Positions 29,995 through 39,438 of a DNA stretch of 64,000 bases are shown piece by piece (the first letter of the stretch is position 1; every line of letters starts with the position of its first letter). The notes beneath the pieces are model-generated. The model saw only the letters and a list, made by a program, of their open reading frames with translations, was not told where the DNA came from and did no database searches. Both the position numbers and the translations under genes were made by a program. Source of the DNA: Candidatus Nitrosocosmicus franklandus (GTDB lineage Archaea; Thermoproteota; Nitrososphaeria; Nitrososphaerales; Nitrososphaeraceae); assembly GCF_900696045.1 (NCBI RefSeq), contig NZ_LR216287.1, positions 1,178,001-1,242,000 on the forward strand. The letters are read 5' to 3'.

Positions 29995-30726
29995 ATGCGT
30001 AATTCAGTTCTTTATTGTGTAGGTTGTGGTCCTGGTGATCCAGAGTTAGTAACTATAAAGGCAATTAATTTAATAAAAAATGCTGATATAGTTTTTACAC
30101 CTACAGCTCGTGAAAATAAGCCAAGTGTTGCTTTTAAAATCGTTGAAAGTTATGTCTCCAAGGAAACTGAAGTACGGCAATTAATATTTCCCATGACAAA
30201 AGATGTGACGAAATTACGAGAATCCTGGAAAAATAATGCCAAGGAAATATCGGATGCTGTGAGAAGTGGAAAAAAAACCGTTTATCTAACTGTAGGTGAT
30301 CCCTCATTGTACAGTACATGGATCTACATCTATAAAGAAATACAAAAGAGTCATAAAGATGTGGAGGTTGAAATTGTTCCCGGTATAACTTCAATCTTTT
30401 CATTTTCTGCCGAACTCAAGACTCCTGTTGGCGAAGGGGAGGAAATAATAGGCATAATACCCGCCTGTTATAATCTAGACAGGCTGAAAACTGCTGCAGA
30501 ATGTTGTGACACGTTAGTATTCTTAAAGGATGGAAGATATTTTAACAATGTAATTGATATTTTGATGAATTCCAATTTTCCAGCAGAGTCTGAGGTCTTT
30601 ATTGCCCAGGACGTGTCCACAAATGCCGAATCAGTAAAGAAACAAAAGTTAATAGATATTGCTAGTAACAAAAATGAAAACAATGATAAGTACTTTTCGA
30701 TAATGATAGCCAAAAAGAAAAAATGA
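29995..30726 (+). CDS. cbiL: Precorrin-2/cobalt-factor II C20-methyltransferase
   Basis: 243 residues of the tetrapyrrole methylase fold: VGCGPGDPELVTIKAINLI, VYLTVGDPSLYSTWIYI and VEIVPGITSIFSFSAEL, the last two being typical of CbiL/CobI. It adds the C20 methyl in cobalamin synthesis. The stop overlaps the start of the next gene by four bases, so translation is coupled. Confidence 0.92.
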   Translation: MRNSVLYCVGCGPGDPELVTIKAINLIKNADIVFTPTARENKPSVAFKIVESYVSKETEVRQLIFPMTKDVTKLRESWKNNAKEISDAVRSGKKTVYLTVGDPSLYSTWIYIYKEIQKSHKDVEVEIVPGITSIFSFSAELKTPVGEGEEIIGIIPACYNLDRLKTAAECCDTLVFLKDGRYFNNVIDILMNSNFPAESEVFIAQDVSTNAESVKKQKLIDIASNKNENNDKYFSIMIAKKKK

Positions 30727-31514
30727 TTCAAAAAAATACTGTGTACTTTGTTGGTTCTGGGCCAGGTGATCCAGAATTGATAACTATCAAAGGAAAAAAC
30801 CTTGTAGAAAATGCTGACGTGATAGTCTATTCTGGATCCTTGCTGAATCCAGAATTACTAAGATATGCAAAAAAAGATGCTCAACTATTTGATGCAGCAA
30901 AATTGAGTAGAGTTGAGATCTATGAAATTCTCAAAGAAGCTGCAAAGAATGACAAACTCGCAATAAGATTTCATGATGGGGACCCTGGTTTATTTAGCAC
31001 CATACGAGAACAAATAGACAAGTTGGAACAAGATAACATACGGTGTGATGTTGTACCTGGAATAACCTCGTTACTTGGTGCAGCAGCCTCCATGAACCTA
31101 GAAATGACCTTGCCAGGAATTACACAAACAATAATAATAACTAGAGCAGAATTTAGAACCCCGGTACCGGATAAGGAAAAAATCTCCGAACTGGCAAAAC
31201 ATGGAGCAACCATGGCATTTTATTTAAGCGTTCATTTGTTAGATAAGATAGTTAAAGAGCTGTTAAGTGGAGGAGTATACACTAATGATACACCTGTTGC
31301 GATAGTTTACAAAGCAACATGGAACGATCAAAAAACAATAATAGGAACAATTGGAACCATTGTGGCCAAAGTCAAAGAAGCAAGAATAGTTAAGACGGCA
31401 TTAATAATTGTTGGAGATGTTATTGCCCCAAAGAAATACGAATATTCAAAGGTTTATGATTCACAATTTACACACGGATATAGAAGGAGCAAAGTCATTA
31501 ATGATTCTTCTTAA
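30723..31514 (+). CDS. cbiF: Precorrin-4/cobalt-precorrin-4 C11-methyltransferase
   Basis: 263 residues. Motifs VYFVGSGPGDPELITIKG, VIVYSGSLLNPELL, RFHDGDPGLFSTIREQ and VVPGITSLLGAAASMNLEMT are diagnostic of CbiF/CobM. It methylates C11 of the corrin precursor. The gene meets a convergent small gene with a four-base overlap at the 3' end. Confidence 0.94.
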   Translation: MIQKNTVYFVGSGPGDPELITIKGKNLVENADVIVYSGSLLNPELLRYAKKDAQLFDAAKLSRVEIYEILKEAAKNDKLAIRFHDGDPGLFSTIREQIDKLEQDNIRCDVVPGITSLLGAAASMNLEMTLPGITQTIIITRAEFRTPVPDKEKISELAKHGATMAFYLSVHLLDKIVKELLSGGVYTNDTPVAIVYKATWNDQKTIIGTIGTIVAKVKEARIVKTALIIVGDVIAPKKYEYSKVYDSQFTHGYRRSKVINDSS

Positions 31515-31807
31515 TTGATCGGAATACGCTGTAATTCCTTTTGATTAACAGAAGCCCATGCACCCATCCCTCGGCCATTAGTTCCTTCAAAATCAATAAT
31601 CTGGCTTATGATTATCTCTTGAGGAGCCATAGGTGGCCAGAGCATAGCTACATAATCCCCTTGATTACCGGGCTTGTTCATGTCGGCCAAAATCATATTT
31701 TCAGGTTTAAACCCAACGGTAGAAAGCTTTGATTTTATTGATTCAAAAAGCTGTCTTTGGCCATGGACTATTATATGAACATTTTTATCTGAACTATAGT
31801 TAGACAT
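31511..31807 (-). CDS. Conserved-looking hypothetical protein, 98 residues
   Basis: A compact alpha/beta-looking protein (NVHIIVHGQRQLFESIKSKL, then FKPENMILADMNKPGNQ and MLWPPMAPQEIIISQII). No signal peptide or membrane helix. It is convergent with cbiF, with stop codons overlapping. The family is not recognised. Confidence 0.65.
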   Translation of the reverse strand: MSNYSSDKNVHIIVHGQRQLFESIKSKLSTVGFKPENMILADMNKPGNQGDYVAMLWPPMAPQEIIISQIIDFEGTNGRGMGAWASVNQKELQRIPIN

Positions 31808-31997
31808 ATACCAATACTAAAAGTTGTGATTTTATAAAGAGGTTGCTAATTCATATATTATTTATGCACCTTGACCGCGTTCACATTTGAACTATTTTAT
31901 ATGGATAACCTGCATTGGTTGCTGACCGGATGTCATATTTTTTGTGTTTAGTCATATCACATCTTCTATAAGTATACAGTTTGAGATAGTTTAAATA

Positions 31998-32025
31998 TTA
32001 GGCTAGCTTAATTAGGCATGACTAA
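31998..32025 (+). promoter_or_regulatory. Two tandem degenerate DtxR-type boxes at a leaderless promoter
   Basis: TTAGGCTAGCTTAA (31998-32011) and TTAGGCATGACTAA (32012-32025) each match TTAGG-N4-CCTAA except for one base. A TATA-like TTTAAATA ends just before the first box, and the second box runs into the ATG of the following gene. The layout equals that at 40353-40383. Confidence 0.55.
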
Positions 32026-32231
32026 TGACTGGAAGTCAAGCATCCTTATCTTTACCATTAATTAAGGTTCTCAAAAAGGACCAAGAGGAAGAACAGGAAG
32101 AGAAGAGCATCATAACATTTATTTGCGAAAATACAGACGGAATTTTGGATCCGTTGGATCAAATGACTTTTGCACTAAACGAAACTGCAGTAAGATATGG
32201 CCCCGTAGTAGTATTAAAGGATGCACCATGA
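32025..32231 (+). CDS. Small hypothetical protein, 68 residues, putatively metal-regulated
   Basis: ATG directly at the end of the tandem boxes, so translation is probably leaderless. The protein has an acidic stretch KKDQEEEQEEK followed by IITFICENTDGIL and NETAVRYGPVVVLKDAP. No family is recognised. The next small gene follows after 21 bp and probably shares the transcript. Confidence 0.55.
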   Translation: MTGSQASLSLPLIKVLKKDQEEEQEEKSIITFICENTDGILDPLDQMTFALNETAVRYGPVVVLKDAP

Positions 32232-32252
32232 GACTTATATTGGTCTTGAGAG

Positions 32253-32531
32253 TTGGTAACATCTACTTCTAATACAGCAGCTGGCAGCAATCCCTCTTCA
32301 GGTAAACACATTATTCCGGAAGATAAAACTGATGAGGTAAAGGCACTAATTGCTAGATATGTGTTGTTGAAAATAGAGCAAAAAAAAATTGAAGCCAAAT
32401 TAGCTGAAATAGCTAAATATTATGATGACGAGTCCTTAAGGACAATATTCGAACCCATAGGTGAATCAATGATGGGAGTAATTGGATTAGAATCATCTCA
32501 CAATAGGAAAAACAAGGGTTCTACTGTTTAG
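32253..32531 (+). CDS. Small helical protein, 92 residues
   Basis: TTG start. After a Ser/Asn-rich beginning comes a helical segment KALIARYVLLKIEQKKIEAK and LAEIAKYYDDESLRTIFEPI, which looks like a short coiled coil. No cysteines, no signal. Second gene of the putative metal-regulated pair. Function unknown. Confidence 0.55.
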   Translation: MVTSTSNTAAGSNPSSGKHIIPEDKTDEVKALIARYVLLKIEQKKIEAKLAEIAKYYDDESLRTIFEPIGESMMGVIGLESSHNRKNKGSTV

Positions 32532-32639
32532 AAAAGCTTACTAATCCATAAGATATCAAACTTACCACAAGTTTCATCAAGTTTGTCAGTCATTCAACTA
32601 ACATACTTGTTGTAAAATGCATTATGAACAGATTTCAAA

Positions 32640-32891
32640 TCAGAAAGATAAATCCTGTTTTATTTTAGGTCTATAGATGTGTAAACGCTTTTTAGCTAAT
32701 TTTCTTCTATATTTAGCAAGTGGATTTTTTCCAGTCTTTGGCAATACTCTTCCTTTTATAATGACTGTGCCACAATTATTACAACAACCACGTATAGTGA
32801 TCTTGTTATTTGCCAGTTTTACAAACTCTATATTTGACATAGTTACTGTGGATTTGCAGACAGTACAAAAATTAACCGAATAATCAGGCAC
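32640..32891 (-). CDS. Zinc-ribbon protein (DUF5679-like)
   Basis: The frame extends to an upstream ATG at 32969, but a GTG at 32891 gives an 83-residue protein starting directly before the conserved part: FCTVCKSTVTMSNIEFVKLA ... GCCNNCGTVIIKG. Two CxxC pairs form a zinc ribbon of the DUF5679 type. The C-terminus is strongly basic (NPLAKYRRKLAKKRLHIYR), which suggests binding to nucleic acid or the ribosome. Confidence 0.65.
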   Translation of the reverse strand: MPDYSVNFCTVCKSTVTMSNIEFVKLANNKITIRGCCNNCGTVIIKGRVLPKTGKNPLAKYRRKLAKKRLHIYRPKIKQDLSF

Positions 32892-33249
32892 AAAAAATAT
32901 GCTTTCTAATAGAAATTTAAATTTTCTGTTGACTTTGTTATAATTACAATGGAGCGCCACTAGGACCATGTTATCGAGGGGTCAGTTTTACAACCATCCA
33001 CCTTTACCAGTGTATTGATTACACGAAAAAAGATGGGTAAAAACATTCACGTATGGCTTGACGCGATTTATAGAGCAGTCCCCTCTTTTCCATTTCATAT
33101 GTTTGTAGTTAAATTTCTAAAGTAGAACTTAGATTGACGTATGAATTGGGAATATACGACGATCTTTAATACCTTAGGCGGCAGTTCCTAGGGATCAAGT
33201 ACACAATTAAAAAACATTTAATACCATGCTTAGTTAAATTAGAACCAAC

Positions 33250-33513
33250 ATGACATTACCAAAGGGATTTGGTTCACAATCTAAGACCCAAAAGAACAGA
33301 ACTTTTGATGAATGGTGGGCAACCGTACCTGGGGATTTGAAAACAAAAGCTCGTAAGGGCGATGAAGATAACAAGGTTTTATTGAACCAGGTAAATTATG
33401 TATTACTTCATCTTCATCTTCAAGGCAAACACGATACAAAACCATCTCATGAAGAATTAAAAGATTGGCTTCATAGTGGTCAAGTAGACGTAATGCGTCA
33501 AATAAAAAAATAG
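33250..33513 (+). CDS. Hypothetical protein, 87 residues
   Basis: ATG start with a TATA-like AT-rich region upstream. The protein is charged and helical (FDEWWATVPGDLKTKARKG, EELKDWLHSGQVDVMRQIKK). No known domain. A T-rich stretch after the stop (33525-33545) could be its terminator. Coding character is good. Confidence 0.65.
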   Translation: MTLPKGFGSQSKTQKNRTFDEWWATVPGDLKTKARKGDEDNKVLLNQVNYVLLHLHLQGKHDTKPSHEELKDWLHSGQVDVMRQIKK

Positions 33514-33618
33514 ACAATTTAGAAAATTTTATTTTTTTATTTTCTGTCTATTATAACATAAAAACTTTAAAATAAAATATATATATATATAAATATCCCT
33601 ACAGATAGAAAGTAAGTT

Positions 33619-34311
33619 TTGAAGAGAGGTAGCCATATTGCAATATTTGATACTTTTAAGACATATCAAGCAAAATCTACCAGGGAATCAAAACGTCAAA
33701 GAGGAATAATTGCTCATATTGCATTAGAAAAAGATCCTAATGCTAAAACGAGGACTTCGATTGCTCACATGTTGGCAAGAAAGTACGGTATTGCATGGCA
33801 AAATATCTACTCTGCAATCTTCAAAGATCTTGATGAAGTTTTGATACCTGCCAAAGTAGTAAGAGAAGGCGGTAGATTGCCAACCAAAAGAGGCCCAAAA
33901 GCCTTACAAATAGAAGGAATACCTTATTACGAGCTTACAAACACCGGGCTTTTAATTGCATCAACTATTGAAGAAACAGGGGATATTAGATTTCGCATGA
34001 AGTTATTGGAGCTTTACATATTGAATTCAAATATAAACAATACAACTAGAAATGAAAACACCTCAATAATTAACGAAGGTATTTTACTATTATCAAGATA
34101 CGCACCTTCCTTTATATTAAAAATAATTAATGAGTATATTATTGCATATAATAGAGGGGAAATCGAAAGATTAGACACTCTCGATATTGAAAATTTGAAA
34201 AAAGTAATCTCCAAGCAAATAGCCATTGAAAAAGAATTGGTTGAAGCTTGTATGGTATTATCCAATGACAAAAAGGAATTACTAAAGAACTTTATTGAAA
34301 AAATCAGTTGA
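33619..34311 (+). CDS. Putative DNA-binding protein, 230 residues
   Basis: TTG start. The N-terminal half is basic with a helix-turn-helix-like part (RTSIAHMLARKYGIAWQNIY followed by SAIFKDLDEVLIPAKVV and RGPKALQIEGIPYYELTNTG), which looks like a winged-helix. The C-terminal half is helical and charged. No named family can be given. It stands alone and is convergent with RNase Z. Confidence 0.6.
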   Translation: MKRGSHIAIFDTFKTYQAKSTRESKRQRGIIAHIALEKDPNAKTRTSIAHMLARKYGIAWQNIYSAIFKDLDEVLIPAKVVREGGRLPTKRGPKALQIEGIPYYELTNTGLLIASTIEETGDIRFRMKLLELYILNSNINNTTRNENTSIINEGILLLSRYAPSFILKIINEYIIAYNRGEIERLDTLDIENLKKVISKQIAIEKELVEACMVLSNDKKELLKNFIEKIS

Positions 34312-34337
34312 TATAATGCATATACTATAATTTAGAT

Positions 34338-35267
34338 TCAAGATCTATAGTCAACTCGGATGAGCTTTAAATCAAATGCAATTTCAGTAGATAAGAAGAC
34401 AGAACGCGCCTCGTTTAATAAAACATTTAGGTCTTTATACCTGCTACTAAAATGAGTCAGGCATAATCGTTGAACCGAGGCCATTTTTGCTAAGGTTGCG
34501 GTTTCAAGTGCTGTTGAATGATAGCTTTCCTTTGCCTTGGTCAATTCATTAATTGAAAAAGTAGACTCAAATATCAGTAAATCACAATTTCTAAAGAAAC
34601 TGCAAAGATTTTCAGATGGACGAGTGTCTCCTGAAATACCAATTTTTCTACCAGGTCTTTTTTGACCAACGATTTCACTAGAATGAATTACCCGATTCTT
34701 GTCTACAATATCAAATCCTTTTTGAAGTAAACCATACATCTCTCCTTCTGGAATACCGAGTTCTTTAGCTTTTCTTATATCGAATTTTCCGGGTCTATCG
34801 TTTTCAAGTAGACAGTAAGCGTAAGAGCAAATACCAGGCCCGTGTTCGGATTTACAATACAATATTTTATATTCTTTTTCTTCGACCAACGTTCCTTGAG
34901 AATCAAGAATCTTATGTATGTTTATTTGAAAAGTCAAATTGACATTCAGCAATCTAAAGTTCTCTATTATAAAATCATACAACGGTTCTGGACCAAAAAT
35001 ATCAATAGGCATAGTCCTACCTTGAAGTGAGAGCGTTTGGAGAAAACCTAAAATACCCAAAATATGATCAGAGTGTAAGTGAGTAATAAATAGCATAGTT
35101 CTTTTATTGAAACCAAGGCTTGCTCGAATAAAATTATACTGCATACCTTCTCCTGCATCAAAGATATGAAGAGTTCCATTTCTATTTACAACTACCGAGG
35201 AAAGAGATCGGTCAACTGTTGGCATTGCAGCAGATGTCCCCAAGAATGTTACTTCAAGACTCACCAT
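34338..35267 (-). CDS. rnz: Ribonuclease Z (tRNA 3' processing)
   Basis: 309 residues. The MBL-fold motifs of RNase Z are present: FLGTSAAMPTVDRSLSS, DAGEGMQYNFIRA, HLHSDHILGILGFLQT, GISGDTRPSENL, FESTF and LTHFSSRY. It cuts the 3' trailer from pre-tRNA. Length is normal for the family. It is 31 bp downstream of prs on the same strand. Confidence 0.95.
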   Translation of the reverse strand: MVSLEVTFLGTSAAMPTVDRSLSSVVVNRNGTLHIFDAGEGMQYNFIRASLGFNKRTMLFITHLHSDHILGILGFLQTLSLQGRTMPIDIFGPEPLYDFIIENFRLLNVNLTFQINIHKILDSQGTLVEEKEYKILYCKSEHGPGICSYAYCLLENDRPGKFDIRKAKELGIPEGEMYGLLQKGFDIVDKNRVIHSSEIVGQKRPGRKIGISGDTRPSENLCSFFRNCDLLIFESTFSINELTKAKESYHSTALETATLAKMASVQRLCLTHFSSRYKDLNVLLNEARSVFLSTEIAFDLKLIRVDYRS

Positions 35268-35298
35268 GACACACTCGATCTCAAGAAATAATTATCTA

Positions 35299-36198
35299 TT
35301 ATATATCTAAAATGGAGCACAATGTTTTAGCAATTTCATTGCTTAAATCTATCTTTGAACAAGATCTTGGAATACTATTGGTTGATATCAGATCCTGAAT
35401 TCCAGTTTCTCTGATAGCATTCAATGATTTCTCTTCGGATAACGCATGCACACACATTACAAAGATTCTACCACAATTATTTTTCCTCAAAATGTCGACT
35501 GCCTTCATTATAGTTCCTCCACTCGATATCATATCATCTAATAAAATGATGTCGCGGTCTCTGATATCTTCATGAAGATCTTCATCAATAGTTATGTTTC
35601 CAGTCTGCCTATCCCTTTTTTTTATTAAGCTTAAATAAGAAGTTTCTAGAATCTCAGAAAACACTTTGGCCCTATTGGCTCCACCCTCATCAGGAGAAAT
35701 AATAATGGGCGTATTTAGGTTGAAATTTGCTTTCGCATAGTTAGCAAGTAATGGAATGGAAGACATGTTAAAAACATTCAGATTAAAACAAGACAATGCG
35801 GTAGAACTGTGAATGTCGATAGTAACTAAATCTTTGATGTGAAAACATTCAAATAGTTTTGCAATAAGAGCCATAGTTACAACTTCGCCTTGTAAAAAAC
35901 TTCTATCTTGTCTTGCATATCCCATGTATGGGACGACGGGTATAACTGTCGCAGCACCCGAATTAATACAGTAAGAAAGCATCATAAACATTTGAAGATA
36001 ATGCGAATCAACTGGCGGAAAAGTGGATTGAACAACAATGCATTTTTTATTAACCAAGTTAGCATTTATTCTAATTTTGCTCTCCCCGTCAGAAAAAGTT
36101 CGTAGTTCAACATTAATAGGATCAACGTTTAAGCACGTAGCAATAGATGCTCCCAACTTGTTTGAGGATGGCCCAGGCAATACCGCTATATCTTTCAC
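35299..36198 (-). CDS. prs: Ribose-phosphate pyrophosphokinase
   Basis: 299 residues. RTFSDGESKIRI, VIPVVPYMGYARQDRSF, the PRPP loop IILLDDMISSGGTIMKAVD and ISPDEGGANRAKVFSE mark PRPP synthetase. It makes PRPP from ribose 5-phosphate and ATP for nucleotide, His and Trp synthesis. The gene heads a pair with rnz. Confidence 0.95.
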   Translation of the reverse strand: MKDIAVLPGPSSNKLGASIATCLNVDPINVELRTFSDGESKIRINANLVNKKCIVVQSTFPPVDSHYLQMFMMLSYCINSGAATVIPVVPYMGYARQDRSFLQGEVVTMALIAKLFECFHIKDLVTIDIHSSTALSCFNLNVFNMSSIPLLANYAKANFNLNTPIIISPDEGGANRAKVFSEILETSYLSLIKKRDRQTGNITIDEDLHEDIRDRDIILLDDMISSGGTIMKAVDILRKNNCGRIFVMCVHALSEEKSLNAIRETGIQDLISTNSIPRSCSKIDLSNEIAKTLCSILDI

Positions 36199-36402
36199 AA
36201 CATGATTGAGATGAAAAAGAATCTTAAAAATGTTAAACCTAATTCGTTAATACATCAAAATAGAGACAATGATCATTGATTGAAAATGTGTTTTTAAAAA
36301 ACGGTGTACTCAACATCACATTTGTTTCTCTTTAATGCTGTTTTTGACTACAAAAATAATAGTTAGGTAGTATGCCTATTCTCTGTCTACTTGCACCGGT
36401 AT

Positions 36403-38514
36403 CTACTTTTTTATTATTAACAAAACGTCTGAATCGATTTTGTTCAATTGTTCTGATATAGCTTGAATTACCTGTTCATTAGCATTAAGGCTAGAAAAAT
36501 CCAACAATTGAAATCCATCCAGTAGGTAAACTGCAGGACTTACATCAGATCTCGAGAACCTTGAAATGATTGAGGAAAGATCGGTATTTAATATGGTCGA
36601 TGGATTATGTATCAATTCACCATTTTCTAGTGAGAGGCGCACTCTGCCATATTTGTCTAATACAAGTATCGATTGCTTATTTGTATTAAAAAATAGCTTT
36701 TTGTGTTTATATGAATTACCAAAAATGTAATAATTCCCCAAATTATATTTGAGCGAAACATTACCACGAAATTGAAATAAGCTTCTTGCAATTTCAAACA
36801 ATTCCTCTTGTTTCAATTCTTTAGAACCATTATTATTTAAATCGAGTGTTACATTACCTATTGCAGTAACTCTTAATATAGATCGATCACTTATATATTC
36901 TGATTGGACTGATAGCGAATCAGGGGAGGCATTCTTTCGAATTGCTTCTTCTTTAACTTCGGCTATTAATTGAGCGAAATCTTGAGGGGTTGGATTGTTA
37001 ATTGTTCTTTCTTTTTCTTCATAAATCATCCCCGTTGCAACTCCAATTGAAGATATAACATCTGCATATTCCGCCTTCTTATATTCGAAATCAAGTCTTT
37101 TTGCAACCATCGGAACCAACACAGATGCACCTCCGCCTCCTCCTATAACTACTGTTCTGTTTTTAGATAACTTATATTCCTTAATCATGGGGATAACGTA
37201 ATCTACAATTTTAGAGACAGAGATATCTATTACTTGATTTGCTATCTTCTCAGGAGTCATTCCCATAAAGGTGGCTAATTTAGTAAATGCAATTCTCGCT
37301 GCATCGGTATTTCCATAAGCATTATCGTTCTTGGGAATAAGATTGAGTGCATTTGCTGCACATGTATTAGTTATTCCATATTTCTTTCCACCCGGAATTT
37401 GTATACAAACATAATCGTTTGGATCGTTATTTAATGGACTAATGGTAACAACTTCGCCCTTTTTTAAATCCTCAGGATTTGCAAAGCAGGAGTATTCTAA
37501 TCCTGCAATGTGTGATGATCTGGGACCAACGTCAATAATTTTCTTTTTCGGAGAAACTCTTATTAGTGATCCGCCAGCAACTCCACAAATTCTAGAGTCA
37601 AGGGACCTTATGCAAGTTGGGTGTTCCATAATGTTTACATATCGCATTTCTGGTTTCCCATCCTTAATTATACTAATATTAGTTGACGTGCCACCAACTT
37701 CAATAAATATTCCTTCTAATACCTGCAAAAATAGCAAAGCACCTACGACACTTGCAGCTGGACCTGACAATACCGTTACTATTGGTTTATGTAAAAAAGA
37801 ATCCAGAGTAGTTACTCCACCATCACCTTTCATTATCATTAGCGGTGCATTAATGCCAAGCTTGCTAACCGCGGACTTTACAAACGTTGCTGTGCTTGTA
37901 GCTTTTGGAAGAATACTGGCATTAATAGTTGCAGTCAAAGTTCTAATTTCCAAACCATAAATTCCAGTTAATTCGTGGCCTGCTGTGCATGGAAGTTTCG
38001 AATGTTTCATAACAAATAATTCATTACTAGGATCATCAACTCCAAAAGCTTCGCTTACGACTATCGATTGAGCCCCCTCAGATACCAAATTTTCTATAGA
38101 TTTGATAATACCAGGTTCTTCTAAATATTTAGAAGTGTCCAAAAAAGTATAACAGGTTTTTAGGGATTTATTAGAATTCAAAGATATATCTTTTATGTGA
38201 GTTCGTTTTACTACATTTGTTTTTTCCATCCCCACCCCCATTCCAATAATACCAACTTTAGAAACATCTCCTTCAAGAAATGCATTAACAGCTTGTGTTG
38301 TACTATGAGAAATCAACTCTATCTCTTCGTGGTTTATATTGCAATCCTCAATTAGTGCAGATAGTGCGTTTACAATACCAACAGAAACACCGCCTTCAGA
38401 CGAATGCGTTGTCGGGACAGATTTTTTTCCAAGGATTTTCTTTTCAACGACATCTATAGCGACGGCTTTAGTAAAAGTCCCCCCTACGTCTATACCAATT
38501 CGAATTTTTTTCAT
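36403..38514 (-). CDS. Hydantoinase/oxoprolinase (HyuA-like) family protein
   Basis: 703 residues. The ASKHA-type ATP motif IGIDVGGTFTKAVAID opens the protein; SHSTTQAVNAFLEGDVSKVG, MKGDGGVTTLDSF and VLSGPAASVVGALLFL are typical of HyuA, and VVIGGGGGASVLVPMVAKRL closes the core. Relatives hydrolyse hydantoins or 5-oxoproline with ATP, or carboxylate acetone; they normally pair with a HyuB subunit, which is not seen here. Its neighbour instead is a racemase-fold protein, 84 bp upstream. The substrate is unknown. Confidence 0.85.
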   Translation of the reverse strand: MKKIRIGIDVGGTFTKAVAIDVVEKKILGKKSVPTTHSSEGGVSVGIVNALSALIEDCNINHEEIELISHSTTQAVNAFLEGDVSKVGIIGMGVGMEKTNVVKRTHIKDISLNSNKSLKTCYTFLDTSKYLEEPGIIKSIENLVSEGAQSIVVSEAFGVDDPSNELFVMKHSKLPCTAGHELTGIYGLEIRTLTATINASILPKATSTATFVKSAVSKLGINAPLMIMKGDGGVTTLDSFLHKPIVTVLSGPAASVVGALLFLQVLEGIFIEVGGTSTNISIIKDGKPEMRYVNIMEHPTCIRSLDSRICGVAGGSLIRVSPKKKIIDVGPRSSHIAGLEYSCFANPEDLKKGEVVTISPLNNDPNDYVCIQIPGGKKYGITNTCAANALNLIPKNDNAYGNTDAARIAFTKLATFMGMTPEKIANQVIDISVSKIVDYVIPMIKEYKLSKNRTVVIGGGGGASVLVPMVAKRLDFEYKKAEYADVISSIGVATGMIYEEKERTINNPTPQDFAQLIAEVKEEAIRKNASPDSLSVQSEYISDRSILRVTAIGNVTLDLNNNGSKELKQEELFEIARSLFQFRGNVSLKYNLGNYYIFGNSYKHKKLFFNTNKQSILVLDKYGRVRLSLENGELIHNPSTILNTDLSSIISRFSRSDVSPAVYLLDGFQLLDFSSLNANEQVIQAISEQLNKIDSDVLLIIKK

Positions 38515-38598
38515 ACTCCCTATTCCCTCTTTGTCATTGAACCTCGAAAAACGAATAATGCATGAATGTCATGTAATTTAAATGCTCCCAAAAAAGCG

Positions 38599-39396
38599 CT
38601 AAAGCTGTAATGATACGTCAAAGATTAATTCGCGAACGCCCATATAGCGCAGGATAGATTGAAAATTATTCTTATCAGCAGATACCAAGATCTCAAGTCT
38701 GCCAGTACCATTTTTATTCAAATCCCCTACATACTTCAGATAATTCTTTACATCATGTGCAACTCCGGTTGAAGAATTTACGAGTTTAATTGATGGTAAA
38801 ATCACTTCAAGATAATTTTTGACCAGAGGAAGATGAGTACTGCATAGAGCTACCACATCAATTGTATCATTTATATATGGTTTAATTACTTTCTTGATTT
38901 TTTGGTGTGTTAATTTGTGATCAAATAAAAACGTTCCTTCCTCAACTAGATTAATTATTTCCGAAGAATCTATTTTTTCAACAAAAATCTGTTGTGGAAC
39001 TTCCTTTCTCAATAGATAATCGAATTCTTTGCTCATGAGTGTTCCTCGCGAGGCCATTATTGCAATATGCTTTTTTCTAGTTAGATTGATAGTTTTTTTT
39101 AACGGCAGTCGGGTTGAAATAATGGCAGTCGAGAAATTATTCTTTATCTCATCAAATATTTGGATTGAAGGAGTATTTGATGCCATTACTATTAATTTGG
39201 GCTGATATTTTTCTAAGAATTTGATTGATTTTGCCATAATGCCTTTTAGCTCATCTTTTGTCTTTACCCCGTATGGAAAATTCATTTTATCTGCGAAGTA
39301 GAGAATGTTCTCAGTCGGAAGGATTTTTCTTATCTCTCTAACAACAGATAAGGATCCTAACCCTGAATCAAATACAGCAATGGGTCTATAAAGCAC
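38599..39396 (-). CDS. Asp/Glu-racemase-fold protein lacking both catalytic cysteines
   Basis: 265 residues in the glutamate racemase (MurI) pattern: IAVFDSGLGSLSVVREIRK, YFADKMNFPYGVKT, then MASNTPS where MurI has A-C-N-T, and LCSTHLPL where MurI has L-G-C-T-H. Both cysteines that abstract and return the alpha proton are Ser. The fold is kept, yet racemisation by the known mechanism is not expected. Archaea have no peptidoglycan, so D-Glu for murein is not the reason. The gene lies between the DtxR-like gene (42 bp upstream) and the hydantoinase-like gene on the same strand. Confidence 0.85.
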   Translation of the reverse strand: MLYRPIAVFDSGLGSLSVVREIRKILPTENILYFADKMNFPYGVKTKDELKGIMAKSIKFLEKYQPKLIVMASNTPSIQIFDEIKNNFSTAIISTRLPLKKTINLTRKKHIAIMASRGTLMSKEFDYLLRKEVPQQIFVEKIDSSEIINLVEEGTFLFDHKLTHQKIKKVIKPYINDTIDVVALCSTHLPLVKNYLEVILPSIKLVNSSTGVAHDVKNYLKYVGDLNKNGTGRLEILVSADKNNFQSILRYMGVRELIFDVSLQL

Positions 39397-39438
39397 AAAT
39401 AATAAAATACATAATGGAACTAAAAATGTTTGAAATGA

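Noticed and set aside
33167-33192. Palindrome-like CCTTAGG ... CCTAGGG
   Set aside because: Arms do not match well and spacing is eight bases, unlike the operator set.
36366-36384. TTAGG and CCTA half-sites after prs
   Set aside because: Spacing differs from the other boxes and the site is not in front of a gene.
37442-37960. 172-residue plus-strand frame
   Set aside because: Antisense to the conserved core of the hydantoinase-like gene.
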